A stretch of DNA of 46,097 bases, taken from positions 1 through 46,097 of the forward strand of contig NZ_JADEWT010000046.1 in NCBI RefSeq assembly GCF_015207505.1, given 5' to 3'. Below the pieces are notes generated by a model. That model saw only the letters and a list, made by a program, of their open reading frames with translations. It searched no databases and was not told the origin of the DNA. The DNA comes from Tychonema sp. LEGE 06208. GTDB lineage: Bacteria; Cyanobacteriota; Cyanobacteriia; Cyanobacteriales; Microcoleaceae. Both the position numbers and the translations under genes were made by a program. Of this stretch, positions 26,414-35,428 are shown one piece after another (within the stretch, counting starts at the first letter, position 1; each line of letters begins with the position of its first letter).

Positions 26414-26641
26414 TTAGAAATCTTGTAGCGCATGAGTCACATTAGGCTCGATAAAGCTTCTGCGTCCGCTGCCTCTCTCTGGGCCGCGCTCGCCCTTTTG
26501 TTGAGTTTGCGCTGACAACATATAATATTGGGCGGTAGCAGTTTCGAGCATTGGGGCTGGAGATTCAAAAGCTCGAGCGGCGCTGGCACTCAAGGTAATG
26601 CCCAACAGGCTCAGTAAAGCAATTGCAGTGTAGGTTTGCAT
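26414..26641 (-). CDS. patX: PatX-like pre-peptide with signal sequence and RGSGR motif
   Basis: 75 residues. Residues 1-24 (MQTYTAIALLSLLGITLSAS then AARA) are a classical signal peptide with an Ala-x-Ala site. The mature part ends with QQKGERGPERGSGRRSFIEP and a short tail. The pentapeptide RGSGR (56-60), within ERGSGR, is exactly the sequence by which PatS and HetN inhibit HetR. PatX proteins, exported RGSGR-type peptides encoded just upstream of hetR, are known to accompany hetR across filamentous cyanobacteria, and the position here (same strand, hetR next) fits. About 15 residues follow the motif, so processing on both sides would be needed to free a pentapeptide. ATG start without a clear SD; an inverted repeat lies just upstream (26650-26679). 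Confidence 0.88.
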   Translation of the reverse strand: MQTYTAIALLSLLGITLSASAARAFESPAPMLETATAQYYMLSAQTQQKGERGPERGSGRRSFIEPNVTHALQDF

Positions 26642-26649
26642 GGGTAGTA

Positions 26650-26679
26650 TCCGTGTCAGTGTCTATTACCTGATACGGA
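26650..26679. promoter_or_regulatory. inverted repeat in the patX leader
   Basis: TCCGTGTCAG (26650-26659) and CTGATACGGA (26670-26679) pair at 9 of 10 positions with a 10-base spacer, 9-38 bp upstream of the patX ATG. It could be an operator overlapping the promoter or a hairpin in the 5' leader that limits ribosome access. The gap to the next gene is only 94 bp, so the patX promoter must lie here or within the 3' end of the oxidoreductase gene. Confidence 0.4.
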
Positions 26680-26735
26680 CTTGGCCCGATCGATCAGGAT
26701 AGATTTCTGCCAATTTCGGAACTTTGCAAAAAACC

Positions 26736-28619
26736 TTACTCTTGTAATGCTACAGATGTCAGCCGCAGCCAACCACCGGCTTTATTGGGCCAGCCCCACA
26801 CTACGATCGGCTGTTCGGTTTCGCAATTGTCTAAAAAGCTGTCAGTTTCCCAATCCAAAGTCACGAGTTGCCAAGTTTGACAGGCTAAGGATGCGGGACT
26901 TGTCAGGGTTAGCGTCCAGTCTTGCGGGCCTTTGCGGCGGAAAATGCCCGAAAATTCGGTGTGGGTATTTGCTGTCTGACTGCTGGGGTTTGGGCAGAAA
27001 CTAAGTTCAGATGTCAAGGTTCTGGGTTCAAATACAGAAGTTTCGTTGAGAAACCGGGTTTGTCGCGATTTTGGATCTGAGGAAGGACATTCGCCGCTGG
27101 CGGGATATGCTTCAGGTCGATCGAGATAATAGCGCTGGCGATCGAGCCAATCCGATCGCTCCAGTGTCAAATTAAATAAAGGAACAACCGCCGCCCTCGC
27201 CTCGGAATCTTGCAGCAAAGCTTCCTGCAAAACCCTCACCGACAAATCGCGCGGCCCACATCCAGCTTCCACGCACAAAGCCGCCGCCATCCCCGCCGCC
27301 TGTCCGATATTCATCACCACCGGCTGCAAGCGAGTTGCACCGTTGGCGATGTGAGAGACAGAAATATTTTTTTCGCAAACCAGCAATCCGTCTGCACTCG
27401 CAGGAATTAGGGCGCTGTAAGGAATTGTAAACGGAGTGCCACTCCAGCGGCCGCCCCAGCGGATGGATTTTGGCTGCAAAGGAATGTCGCCGCAGGGATA
27501 GTGATGATCGTTGGCATAGTTGCCGATCGCAATTGTCTCGCAAATTCCCTGAGAATTTATCGGCAATTTCGCAACTCTTCCACCGACAACCGGCAAAATA
27601 TCTTGTTCTCGAATTGTTTGTACTCCCCGCAAACGGTGGCTTTCTCGGTAGTAAGGATGTAAGGCGAAAGAACCAAGAAGCGAGGAATTTTGTTGATTTT
27701 CGATCGTTGAAATAGGGAAAATATTCTGTGCTAAACCGTAGCGGCGGCCGAGTTGAGTTTGAATGAAGCGCGCGAAACTTTGACTGTGCCAAAAACTTTC
27801 TTGGAGGAATTCTTGTCGAGATGCTGTTGATTCAATTAGTCGATCGACCTTTTCACCATAATCATTACCGCGAATCGGCCAATTAATCATCAACAATCCC
27901 CCCGGTAGCCTGCCGTAGTTGAGAAATTGTTCGGGAGTGTAATCTTTCCAAGCGCCGATAAATCGATCGGGATTGTCCACCGGAGGCGCGGGAATTTCTG
28001 GTGCCGCAGCGCCTTCCCCAAAATCCTGCATGACAACCACCCGAGTCGGAGCTTGCACCGAATACCGTTGTGTGAGATCGTTAGGGGCGATCGGCGCGCT
28101 GGGTTCTCCCCACTCAGCTTGAAATTCCCAACCCCAGCGGTGCCCGACTTCCGCTAAAGCCAATAAATCTCCCAATTCCGTTGCATCCAAAGTGACTTTG
28201 GCCAACACAGTAACATCTGCAAACCGAACGCCAGAAATTCTGTTACCTTCGCAAATCACATCGCGAGCTATTTGTCCAGAAATCCAGTGCAAGTTCGGCA
28301 AACACTTAACCCAATCAGCAAAAATTTCCGCACCGACGCGGGGATCGTAAGTAAAAAAACTGACCCAGCCCCAATCCAAACCTCCCGGCTGTCGCTGCTG
28401 AAGTTCCCGGAGAAATGCACCCCACAAACCAGTTTGAAAAGCTGCTAATTCGTTACCATCGGGAGCACAAACGCCAGCGGAAGTCAGCATTCCTCCCAGC
28501 CAAGGGAATTCGCTGACTAAAATAGTTTTGGCACCGCGGCGGGCTGCTTGCACGGCTGCTGCAGTGCCGCCGGTGCCGCCACCGACTACCAAAACATCTG
28601 CTTTTAAGAGAGAAGACAT
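26736..28619 (-). CDS. FAD-dependent oxidoreductase
   Basis: 627 residues. The N-terminal dinucleotide fold is ADVLVVGGGTGGTAAAVQAA (GxGxxG) with the following acidic/basic strand TILVSEFPWLGGMLTSAG. Further family marks of FAD_oxidored-type enzymes are VKVTLDATELGDLLALAEVG (written here as AKVTLDATELGDLLALAEVG), the central IPYSALIPASADGLLVCEKN and RLQPVVMNIGQAAGMAAALC, which close the FAD site. The C-terminal 130 residues are beta-rich and less conserved. No signal peptide. The substrate is unknown; relatives are often annotated as xanthan-lyase-like or flavin oxidoreductases. Upstream of patX on the same strand with a 94-bp gap, but a functional link is not indicated. Confidence 0.85.
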   Translation of the reverse strand: MSSLLKADVLVVGGGTGGTAAAVQAARRGAKTILVSEFPWLGGMLTSAGVCAPDGNELAAFQTGLWGAFLRELQQRQPGGLDWGWVSFFTYDPRVGAEIFADWVKCLPNLHWISGQIARDVICEGNRISGVRFADVTVLAKVTLDATELGDLLALAEVGHRWGWEFQAEWGEPSAPIAPNDLTQRYSVQAPTRVVVMQDFGEGAAAPEIPAPPVDNPDRFIGAWKDYTPEQFLNYGRLPGGLLMINWPIRGNDYGEKVDRLIESTASRQEFLQESFWHSQSFARFIQTQLGRRYGLAQNIFPISTIENQQNSSLLGSFALHPYYRESHRLRGVQTIREQDILPVVGGRVAKLPINSQGICETIAIGNYANDHHYPCGDIPLQPKSIRWGGRWSGTPFTIPYSALIPASADGLLVCEKNISVSHIANGATRLQPVVMNIGQAAGMAAALCVEAGCGPRDLSVRVLQEALLQDSEARAAVVPLFNLTLERSDWLDRQRYYLDRPEAYPASGECPSSDPKSRQTRFLNETSVFEPRTLTSELSFCPNPSSQTANTHTEFSGIFRRKGPQDWTLTLTSPASLACQTWQLVTLDWETDSFLDNCETEQPIVVWGWPNKAGGWLRLTSVALQE

Positions 28620-28909
28620 GAAGATTTTAGATTTTAGTTACGCATGGGGCCAGAAACCGGGTTTTTTGCGAAAAGACGGCTCGCAGCCGACAGGCGATCG
28701 TAAAAATTGTACAACGGATTTTAAGACCACCTATTTTTCCTCTTCCCTCTGACCTCTTCCTCTGCGTCCTCTGCGTCCTCTGCGGTTAATAAAAATCTGA
28801 AAATCAGAGCCCATCTCAAATCAAAAACAATCAGAAAATGGGAACCAAAAGATTAAAATAATAAATCGCACAATTGCCCCACTATTCACTACTAACCAAG
28901 CAATTAAAA
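28620..28909. other. repeat-bearing gap between oxidoreductase and cysC
   Basis: The divergent gap holds an ACCGGGTTTTTT element (about 28652) and a CTCTGCGTCCTCTGCGTCCT tract (about 28761-28785), related to the CGCAGAGAGCGCAGAGAACA tract after rsmE (about 2577). No gene or clear promoter is recognised. Confidence 0.5.
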
Positions 28910-29434
28910 ATGGAAAAAGGTTTTATTTTGTGGTTCACCGGCCTGAGCGGTTCCGGTAAGACAACTATCAGCGAAGCTCTCCAACCAGAATTGAAGCGTC
29001 GAGGCTGCAAAGTGGAAATCTTGGATGGAGATGTCGTGCGTACCAACTTGTCAAAAGGTTTGGGATTTAGCCAAGAAGACCGGGATACTAATATTCGGCG
29101 GATTGGATTTGTCGCTCACCTGCTGAGCCGCAATGGAGTTGCCGCAATGACCGCAGCTATTAGCCCCTACAGAGCAATTCGCGACGAAATTAGAGCGATG
29201 GAGCCAAATTTTGTTGAGGTGTATGTCAAAGCGCCCTTAGCAGTGTGCGAAGGTCGCGATGTCAAGGGGCTGTACGCTAAGGCGAGAGCAGGAGAAATTA
29301 AGGGTTTTACCGGAATTGACGATCCCTATGAAGAACCGCTCAATCCTGAGATTATTTGCTACACAGAGCAAGAAAGTGTAGAAGAGAGTGTTAAAAAAGT
29401 TCTGAACAAGTTAGAACAGTTAGGTTACATTTGA
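28910..29434 (+). CDS. cysC: adenylylsulfate (APS) kinase
   Basis: Phosphorylates adenosine 5'-phosphosulfate to PAPS, for sulfate assimilation and sulfation. P-loop GLSGSGKT (11-18), then [20 protein letters not shown] (APS-binding), [32 protein letters not shown], and [20 protein letters not shown], all standard. 174 residues from ATG 28910; a TTG-extended frame to 28874 adds nothing conserved. It shares the sulfur pathway with sir (2828-4813), but the two are far apart. A 37-bp gap separates it from the polysaccharide export gene on the same strand, where PAPS could feed sulfated polysaccharide; that link is inference. Confidence 0.95.
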   Translation: MEKGFILWFTGLSGSGKTTISEALQPELKRRGCKVEILDGDVVRTNLSKGLGFSQEDRDTNIRRIGFVAHLLSRNGVAAMTAAISPYRAIRDEIRAMEPNFVEVYVKAPLAVCEGRDVKGLYAKARAGEIKGFTGIDDPYEEPLNPEIICYTEQESVEESVKKVLNKLEQLGYI

Positions 29435-29471
29435 TGTTGGCGGGGTAGGAAGAGGATAGGGGCAAAAAGCG

Positions 29472-31202
29472 ATGGTGGTGAAAAGTTCTTCGCGCGGCGT
29501 GCAACTTGATAAAAAACCTGACCCTCGGGCTTTCTTGGCTTTGACGGAAATGGTTCGATTGTTCGCTTCTGTTTCGAGGAAAGGAACCCGGAGAGATGTT
29601 TCCAGCAAAAGCTGCAAGCTGGGTTATTTGACAAGTAATGCCGTCAAAAATTTGATTGTCCAAAGTTTAACAGTTTCAGTGCTGGGGGCTGTGGGTTCGT
29701 CTCCGGCGGCTGCTCAGTTTTTGCCTCCTCCTCCTCCTCTTCCTCCTGTTTCGGGCGAGCCGATATCCGTACCCGTAGCGCCGGGATTTCCGGGACTTCC
29801 GGCAAGTGTGCCTGCAAGTGTACGATCGGAAGTTTACACTTTGGGCGCGGGCGATCGCGTTCAAATGGACATTTTCAACGTCCCGGAATACAGCGGCCCC
29901 AACGGTCAACACCAAGTACAGGCAGACGGTTCCCTGAGTTTGCCCTTAATTGGCAGCCTGGAAGTGGCCGGAATGACCTTAGAACAAGCTTCTAATGCTG
30001 TCAAGGAGCTATACGGCAAATATCTTAAACGTCCTTGGATTACGCTGAAACTGCTGGCGGCGCGTCCTTTGCAAATTGCGATCGCCGGTGAAATCAACCG
30101 CCCCGGAGCCTATACAATATCCTCAGCAGCAGGCCCCGGAGGCACCTCAGAACAAATTGGCACTCAAATGCCCACGATATCGCGGGCTCTGCGAATGGCG
30201 GGAGGAATTACCCAATCAGCAGACGTGCGGCAAATCAAAATCCGTCGCCCCCAGCGCAACGCACCGGAACAAGTTATTAGTGTGGATTTGTGGGAATTAT
30301 TGCAAAACGGCGATTTGCGCGCCGATTTGACTTTGCGCGACGGCGACACGATATTTATTCCCACTGTAACTAGCCTCAACCGTCAAGAAGCACCGACTTT
30401 AGCAGTAGCTAACATTACCGGACAAAGCACTCAACCAATTAATATTGCTGTGGTGGGCGAAGTAACTCGCCCCGGTACTTATACTCTGGCAAAAGAGGTT
30501 CAAAGTAGAGTACAAGACAATGAAATAGGTGCAAATTCTGGTTTGTTTGCTGGCGCCAGCGAAACTCCCGCAGGTGGGGAAACTCTCGTACAGCAAACTG
30601 TAACTAAGGCGATTAAAATGGCTGGCGGCATTACGCCGGTAGCCGATATCAGACAAATACAAGTTCGCCGCCTGACTCGCGCGGGTACGGAACAAATTAT
30701 TAATGTGAATTTATGGCAACTTTTGGAAGGGGGAGATGTATCTCAAGATTTAGCGCTGCAACAGGGAGATACGGTAATTGTTCCCAAAGCCGACAATCTT
30801 GATGCAGTCGAAGGCGAACAAGTGGCTAATTCTACTTTTTCACCGGATACGATTAAGGTGAGCATTGTGGGAGAAGTCGTGAAACCCGGATCGTTTGCGA
30901 TGGTGCCCAACACTTCTTTAAATCAAGCGCTGGTAGCAGCCGGAGGTTTTAATAAATCGCGCGCCGAAATGGATTCTGTAGATTTAATTCGCCTGAATCC
31001 TAACGGTACTGTTTCCCGGCTAAGTGTTAAGGTAAATTTTTCCGCAACAGCCAATGAGGAAACTAATCCCAAACTGCAAAATAATGATGTAATTATGGTA
31101 AGGCGATCGGGCCGTGCTACCTTCTCGGATAATGTAGGCGGAACTCTCGCTCCTTTGAGCCCGCTGTTGGGAATTTTTCGGTTGTTCAATATTTTTCGGT
31201 GA
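29472..31202 (+). CDS. polysaccharide export protein, Wza-like with SLBB domains
   Basis: 576 residues. A hydrophobic signal-like segment at about 58-80 (NLIVQSLTVSVLGAVGSSPA) precedes a Pro-rich linker (LPPPPPLPP). The Poly_export domain follows (YTLGAGDRVQMDIFNVPEYS, GSLSLPLIGSLEVAGMTLEQ), then three SLBB repeats, each with a GEV-x-RPG-like motif (IAGEINRPGAYTI, VVGEVTRPGTYTL, IVGEVVKPGSFAM) and an AGG/GGI loop. It forms the outer-membrane channel for exopolysaccharide. About 57 residues before the signal segment are unusual, so translation may start later than the listed start. Followed by its usual partner, the Wzc-like kinase. Confidence 0.9.
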   Translation: MVVKSSSRGVQLDKKPDPRAFLALTEMVRLFASVSRKGTRRDVSSKSCKLGYLTSNAVKNLIVQSLTVSVLGAVGSSPAAAQFLPPPPPLPPVSGEPISVPVAPGFPGLPASVPASVRSEVYTLGAGDRVQMDIFNVPEYSGPNGQHQVQADGSLSLPLIGSLEVAGMTLEQASNAVKELYGKYLKRPWITLKLLAARPLQIAIAGEINRPGAYTISSAAGPGGTSEQIGTQMPTISRALRMAGGITQSADVRQIKIRRPQRNAPEQVISVDLWELLQNGDLRADLTLRDGDTIFIPTVTSLNRQEAPTLAVANITGQSTQPINIAVVGEVTRPGTYTLAKEVQSRVQDNEIGANSGLFAGASETPAGGETLVQQTVTKAIKMAGGITPVADIRQIQVRRLTRAGTEQIINVNLWQLLEGGDVSQDLALQQGDTVIVPKADNLDAVEGEQVANSTFSPDTIKVSIVGEVVKPGSFAMVPNTSLNQALVAAGGFNKSRAEMDSVDLIRLNPNGTVSRLSVKVNFSATANEETNPKLQNNDVIMVRRSGRATFSDNVGGTLAPLSPLLGIFRLFNIFR

Positions 31203-31344
31203 TTTGAATAGACTAGCGCTAGGGCTTCAAAAACCAGTTTTCTAGAAACATTTTCAGTTGGGTAACTAGATATCTAGTCAGAAACCGGGTTAATGAAACG
31301 ACTCCAGCCTTACAGACGTTTAAACTAATAAGTTGTAAAATCAA

Positions 31345-33672
31345 ATGAAACCAGGGAAAAAGTCTCAAATAACACAGTTTAATAACAATAGAAAAATTTG
31401 GGAACGGCAAAACATATCAACAGCGGTTTATCAAGACAATCAATTTTTAGATAGGGAAAACACAGAGGAAGAAGAGTTAAGTTTTTGGGAGATTTGTCGC
31501 AGGCGTTCCCTCTTAGTCATCGGCGTAGCAGTGGCAGTGACAACAGGAGTTTTTGCCTGGACGTTGACTCAAAAAAGCGAATACGAAGGGCGGTTTCAAT
31601 TATTAGTAGAAGCCCCTATTACGCAAAAAACTTTAGCAAAAATCTATGCGGGCGAACTGAAAGTGCAACCAGCGAGTCCCGGAAGTGCGGAAAATCCTGG
31701 TTTTGACTACGAATCGCAAATTCAAGTTTTGCAAAGCCCGCAAGTGATGTCGCCAATTATTAAACAATTGCAGGCTAAATATCCCGAAATAAATTACAGC
31801 TACCTTTTGAACCAAAAAGCAGATAATTTACCGTTTTCGGGACAAACCAGGCTGTCAGTCAATCGGTTCAAAAATACCAAAATTATCGAAGTTAGATATC
31901 GAGATTACGATCCGAAAAAAATTAATTTTGTTTTGGAAAAAGTGGCCGTTGGTTTCCGCAACTACAGCGTGCAAGATACCAAATCACAAATTAACCAGAG
32001 TCTGGATTTTGTGAAATCGCAACTTCCCAACCAAAAAAAGCGCCAACAACTTCTGCAAACCGAAATTCAAAAGTTGCGGCAGCAGTACAATTTCATCGAT
32101 CCGCAAATTCAGAGCCAACAATTAGCGCAACAAATTAGTCAAATTCAAGCGCAACGATTGGACGCGCAAACACAGTTCAACCAGCAGAGATTGCTCTATG
32201 CTAACCTGCAAAATCAGCTCGGATTGAACCAGAAACAAGCGCTGATGGCTTCGGCTTTGAGTCAAGCTCCCCGCTATCAAGCAATGCTGACTCAATTACA
32301 GCAATTGGAAGGGCAAATTGCCATTAATTCGGCTACATATACAGACCAAACTCCACAAATTCAATTGTTGCGAGAACAGCGCAATAATTTGATTCCTTTG
32401 TTGCAGAAAGAAGCCCAACAAGTTTTGGGAACTGATTTGGCTAAGGTGAATTCGCAGGTGCTGGCTTTTCAAGATCCGGTGCGGATTAAGTTGATCGAGC
32501 AGTTTATCGGTACTGCTAATTTGATTCAGGTGCTGGGGGTGCGAAATGTGGTTTTGGAACAAGCTGCTAAGGAGTTGAATCAATATTCTCAAGGATTTCC
32601 GGTGATTTTGCGCCGCTATTCGGATTTGCAGCGGGAGGCGGAGTTGACTAATAATACGCTGAATAGTTTGCTGGCGAAACAGCAAGCTTTGCAGCTAGAA
32701 GCTGTGGGTCAAAAAGAGGTGGCTTGGGAGGTGATTGCGAAGCCGGAAATTCCGCGCTATAGAAATGGCGAGTTGATGGCTGTTGCTCCGATTATGCCTT
32801 TGAATTTGGCTTTGGGGGGATTGGCTGGTTTGGTGTTCGGTATGCTGATGGCGCAGTTGGCGGAACGGTTTAATAATAAAACGGTGTTCGAGACTCCCGA
32901 GGATGTCAAACATTCGATTCACCTGCCTTTGTTGGGGATAATTCCTGCTAGCGATAAAATTTTGAGACTGCCGCCTGCTGAGAAGACTTCGGTGGATGTG
33001 GAAATTTCGCCGATGCCGACGGATGCTTTTCAAGAGGCTTTTCGATCGCTCAATGCTAATATTCGGTTGCTAAACGTTGATACTCCGATCAATTCTTGTG
33101 TAATTTCGTCTTGTCAAGTAGCTGATGGCAAGTCTACTGTGGCAGTAAATCTGGCACGGGCGGCGGCTGCAATGGGCCAGCAAGTGCTGTTGGTGGATGC
33201 GGATTTACGGCGGCCGCAGGTGCACGAAATGCTCGGTTTGCCGAACTGGCAAGGCTTGCACAACGTGATTGCTGAGGATTTGGATGTGGAAGATGCGATC
33301 GTGCGATCGCCCAGGGATGAAAACCTATTTGTGTTAACATCCGGGCCAGTACCTCCAGACCCCACCAAGGTGCTTTCTTCGCGAAAAATGCAGCATTTAA
33401 TGGCAGCTTTGGCAAGTCATTTTGACTTAGTTATTTACGATACTGCGCCGCTTTTGGGTTTGGCAGATGCAAATTTGTTGGCCGGTCAAACTAACGGATT
33501 GATGCTGGTAGTTGGGCTGCATCAAACTGAGCGGGAGGCACTGTTGTTAGCTTTTGAGGATTTGAAAATGGCAGGAATTCCGCTGTTGGGAATGGTGGCT
33601 AATAACGATAAGGGCAGCAGGTATTACTATCAGTCTTACGTGCAGAATTACATTGAGGAGAAGTCTGTTTAA
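31345..33672 (+). CDS. Wzc-like polysaccharide co-polymerase and tyrosine autokinase
   Basis: 775 residues. The Wzz domain is bounded by TM1 (about 55-75, LLVIGVAVAVTTGVFAWTL) and TM2 (about 480-501, NLALGGLAGLVFGMLMAQ); a long periplasmic coiled coil (about 200-460) lies between. The cytoplasmic BY-kinase has Walker A VADGKST (about 592-598; the more usual form is GEGKS/T), Walker A' LLVDADLRRP (about 615-624) and Walker B LVIYDTAPLLGLADA. The C-terminus carries a tyrosine cluster, YYYQSYVQNY, for autophosphorylation. It controls chain length and export with the Wza-like protein 142 bp upstream. No glycosyltransferases follow, so the pair serves an unlinked biosynthesis locus. Confidence 0.93.
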   Translation: MKPGKKSQITQFNNNRKIWERQNISTAVYQDNQFLDRENTEEEELSFWEICRRRSLLVIGVAVAVTTGVFAWTLTQKSEYEGRFQLLVEAPITQKTLAKIYAGELKVQPASPGSAENPGFDYESQIQVLQSPQVMSPIIKQLQAKYPEINYSYLLNQKADNLPFSGQTRLSVNRFKNTKIIEVRYRDYDPKKINFVLEKVAVGFRNYSVQDTKSQINQSLDFVKSQLPNQKKRQQLLQTEIQKLRQQYNFIDPQIQSQQLAQQISQIQAQRLDAQTQFNQQRLLYANLQNQLGLNQKQALMASALSQAPRYQAMLTQLQQLEGQIAINSATYTDQTPQIQLLREQRNNLIPLLQKEAQQVLGTDLAKVNSQVLAFQDPVRIKLIEQFIGTANLIQVLGVRNVVLEQAAKELNQYSQGFPVILRRYSDLQREAELTNNTLNSLLAKQQALQLEAVGQKEVAWEVIAKPEIPRYRNGELMAVAPIMPLNLALGGLAGLVFGMLMAQLAERFNNKTVFETPEDVKHSIHLPLLGIIPASDKILRLPPAEKTSVDVEISPMPTDAFQEAFRSLNANIRLLNVDTPINSCVISSCQVADGKSTVAVNLARAAAAMGQQVLLVDADLRRPQVHEMLGLPNWQGLHNVIAEDLDVEDAIVRSPRDENLFVLTSGPVPPDPTKVLSSRKMQHLMAALASHFDLVIYDTAPLLGLADANLLAGQTNGLMLVVGLHQTEREALLLAFEDLKMAGIPLLGMVANNDKGSRYYYQSYVQNYIEEKSV

Positions 33673-33707
33673 CCCAGATGTTGTACCATTCTCAACAAGC
33701 CTTTTAT

Positions 33708-33774
33708 GGACGGGATCTCCTGCCCATCCCACAAGAGATGAATTTTCTTGTGGAACGGGCTCTGCGGCCCGTTC
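33708..33774. terminator. two hairpin repeats after the tyrosine kinase gene
   Basis: A copy of the GGACGGGAT/CCCATCCC-CACAAGA repeat (from 33708, cf. 15507-15529) is followed by GAACGGGC (33753-33760), complemented exactly at 33767-33774 around six bases. These lie just past the kinase stop and are the likely 3' end of the transcript, though without a T tract. Confidence 0.5.
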
Positions 33775-33889
33775 TTGACAATGGTGCAAGATGTCTGTTT
33801 GACAGGTGCAGTCGGTTTCAAACAGGTTGACGGCGAACATAAACTTTAATAACAAAATTTCTTAAGATTTGCGATTGCTCCCCTGCCGT

Positions 33890-33895
33890 ATAATT
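33890..33895 (+). promoter_or_regulatory. -10 box of the SSADH/2-OGDC promoter (putative)
   Basis: A perfect TATAAT, 160 bp upstream of the SSADH gene. No good -35 at 17 bp (TTGCGA at 33870-33875 is 14 bp away), suggesting an activator-dependent promoter or a group 2 sigma factor. Initiation would be near 33902, giving a leader of about 150 nt that contains the alternative hairpins. Confidence 0.4.
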
Positions 33896-33922
33896 GAAAA
33901 TTGAGACATTTAAACAAATATC

Positions 33923-34046
33923 GGGAGTTGCAAGTTAGGAAGACCTAAAAGTATGGCTGGCAAATTTCAATTTTGTAATACATCTATACAACAACTCCCA
34001 GTTAGCTTGCAAACTATAAGGGAGTTTTGTGTTTTTTGAAAAGGAG
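33923..34046 (+). promoter_or_regulatory. putative attenuator leader upstream of SSADH/2-OGDC
   Basis: Three mutually exclusive segments are visible. GGGAGTTG (33923-33930) can pair with CAACTCCC (33992-33999). The latter can instead pair with GGGAGTT (34020-34026), which is followed at once by TTGTGTTTTTT (34027-34037), so the second fold is an intrinsic-terminator shape. A further pair, TTGCAAG (33928-33934) with CTTGCAA (34006-34012), extends the first fold. The Shine-Dalgarno AAGGAG (34041-34046) and the ATG at 34055 follow. Pairing is read directly; regulation and ligand are inferred. No known riboswitch class is recognised. Confidence 0.5.
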
Positions 34047-34054
34047 ATGAAACA

Positions 34055-35422
34055 ATGACTATTGCTACTATCAATCCAGCAACGGGAGAAACGCTCTCAA
34101 CTTTTGAGGAGATAACGGATGAGGCAATTGAAGCTAAGCTGGAATTAGCACAGCAAGCTTTTAACAATTACCGCGACTTGCAGTTTGAGCAGCGAGCAAG
34201 TTGGCTGCAAAAAGCTGCGGATATCTTGGAGCGCGATCGCGAAATTTACGCCGAAATGATGACGCTGGAAATGGGCAAAACGTTCAAATCGGCGATCGGC
34301 GAAATAGAAAAATGCGCCTTAGTTTGCCGCTACTACGCCAAAAATGCAGCTCAATTTATGGCAGACGTACCGGCAACCACCGACGCTAGCAGTAGCTTTG
34401 TCCGCTACCAACCGCTGGGCGTTATTTTAGCCGTCATGCCCTGGAATTTCCCATTTTGGCAAGTTTTTCGGTTTGCCGCACCGGCGCTGATGGCGGGCAA
34501 TGTCGGCTTGCTCAAACACGCTTCCAACGTGCCGCAGTGCGCCTTGAAAATCGAAGAAATTTTCGCGGAAGCTGGCTTTCCCGAAGGAGTTTTTCAAACT
34601 TTGTTAGTGGGAGCCGACAAAGTAGCTAAGATAGTTGCGGACGATCGCATCAAAGCAGCAACTCTCACCGGTAGCGAACCCGCTGGGGAAAGTTTGGCAG
34701 CAAATGCCGGCAAAAATCTCAAAAAAGTAGTGTTGGAATTGGGAGGAAGCGACCCATTTATTGTAATGTCCAGCGCCGATTTAGAATTAGCTTTATCAAC
34801 AGCAGTCACATCGCGGATGCTGAATAACGGCCAATCTTGCATCGCCGCCAAACGCTTTATTTTAGCAGAAGAAATCGCCGACGAATTCATCAAAGGATTT
34901 ATCGAAAAATTCGAGCAATTAAAAGTAGGCGATCCGATGTTGCCCGAAACCGATATCGGCCCTTTAGCTACCCCAGCAATCCTCAAAGAATTGGACAGTC
35001 AAGTGCAAACCTGTATCAAATCGGGGGCCAAACTTCTCACTGGCGGCCGCCCGCTGTCAGAGAAGGCGGGCAATTTTTACTTACCAACTATCCTGTCAGA
35101 TATTCCTGCGGATGCTGCGGCGCGTCAAGAAGAGTTTTTCGGCCCGGTAGCCTTAGTATTCCGGGTTGCAGGCATCGATGAGGCGATCGCCCTAGCTAAC
35201 AGCACATCCTTTGGCTTGGGTGCCGCAGCTTGGACTACAGTAAGAACAGAGAGCGATCGGTTTATTTCGGAACTAGAAGCCGGCGCAGTATTCATTAACG
35301 GCTTAGTCAAATCCGACCCCAGACTGCCCTTTGGCGGCATCAAACGCTCCGGTTACGGACGCGAATTGAGCATCCAAGGAATTCACGAATTTGTCAACAT
35401 CAAAACAGTGTGGGTAAAATAA
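34055..35422 (+). CDS. NAD(P)-dependent succinate-semialdehyde dehydrogenase
   Basis: Oxidises succinic semialdehyde to succinate, the second step of the cyanobacterial bypass of 2-oxoglutarate dehydrogenase. 455 residues of the aldehyde dehydrogenase fold: catalytic C262 in NNGQSCIAAKRF, general-base E228 in VVLELGGSDP, N131 in PWNFPFWQ, TGSEPAGESLA cofactor loop, and EEFFGPVALVFRV. GSEPAG in place of GSTxxG at the cofactor loop follows the SSADH (GabD/Sad) short-form group. The neighbour 139 bp downstream encodes 2-oxoglutarate decarboxylase, as in the characterised Synechococcus 7002 pair, which makes the role firm. ATG with a strong AAGGAG. Confidence 0.95.
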   Translation: MTIATINPATGETLSTFEEITDEAIEAKLELAQQAFNNYRDLQFEQRASWLQKAADILERDREIYAEMMTLEMGKTFKSAIGEIEKCALVCRYYAKNAAQFMADVPATTDASSSFVRYQPLGVILAVMPWNFPFWQVFRFAAPALMAGNVGLLKHASNVPQCALKIEEIFAEAGFPEGVFQTLLVGADKVAKIVADDRIKAATLTGSEPAGESLAANAGKNLKKVVLELGGSDPFIVMSSADLELALSTAVTSRMLNNGQSCIAAKRFILAEEIADEFIKGFIEKFEQLKVGDPMLPETDIGPLATPAILKELDSQVQTCIKSGAKLLTGGRPLSEKAGNFYLPTILSDIPADAAARQEEFFGPVALVFRVAGIDEAIALANSTSFGLGAAAWTTVRTESDRFISELEAGAVFINGLVKSDPRLPFGGIKRSGYGRELSIQGIHEFVNIKTVWVK

Positions 35423-35428
35423 ACAAAA

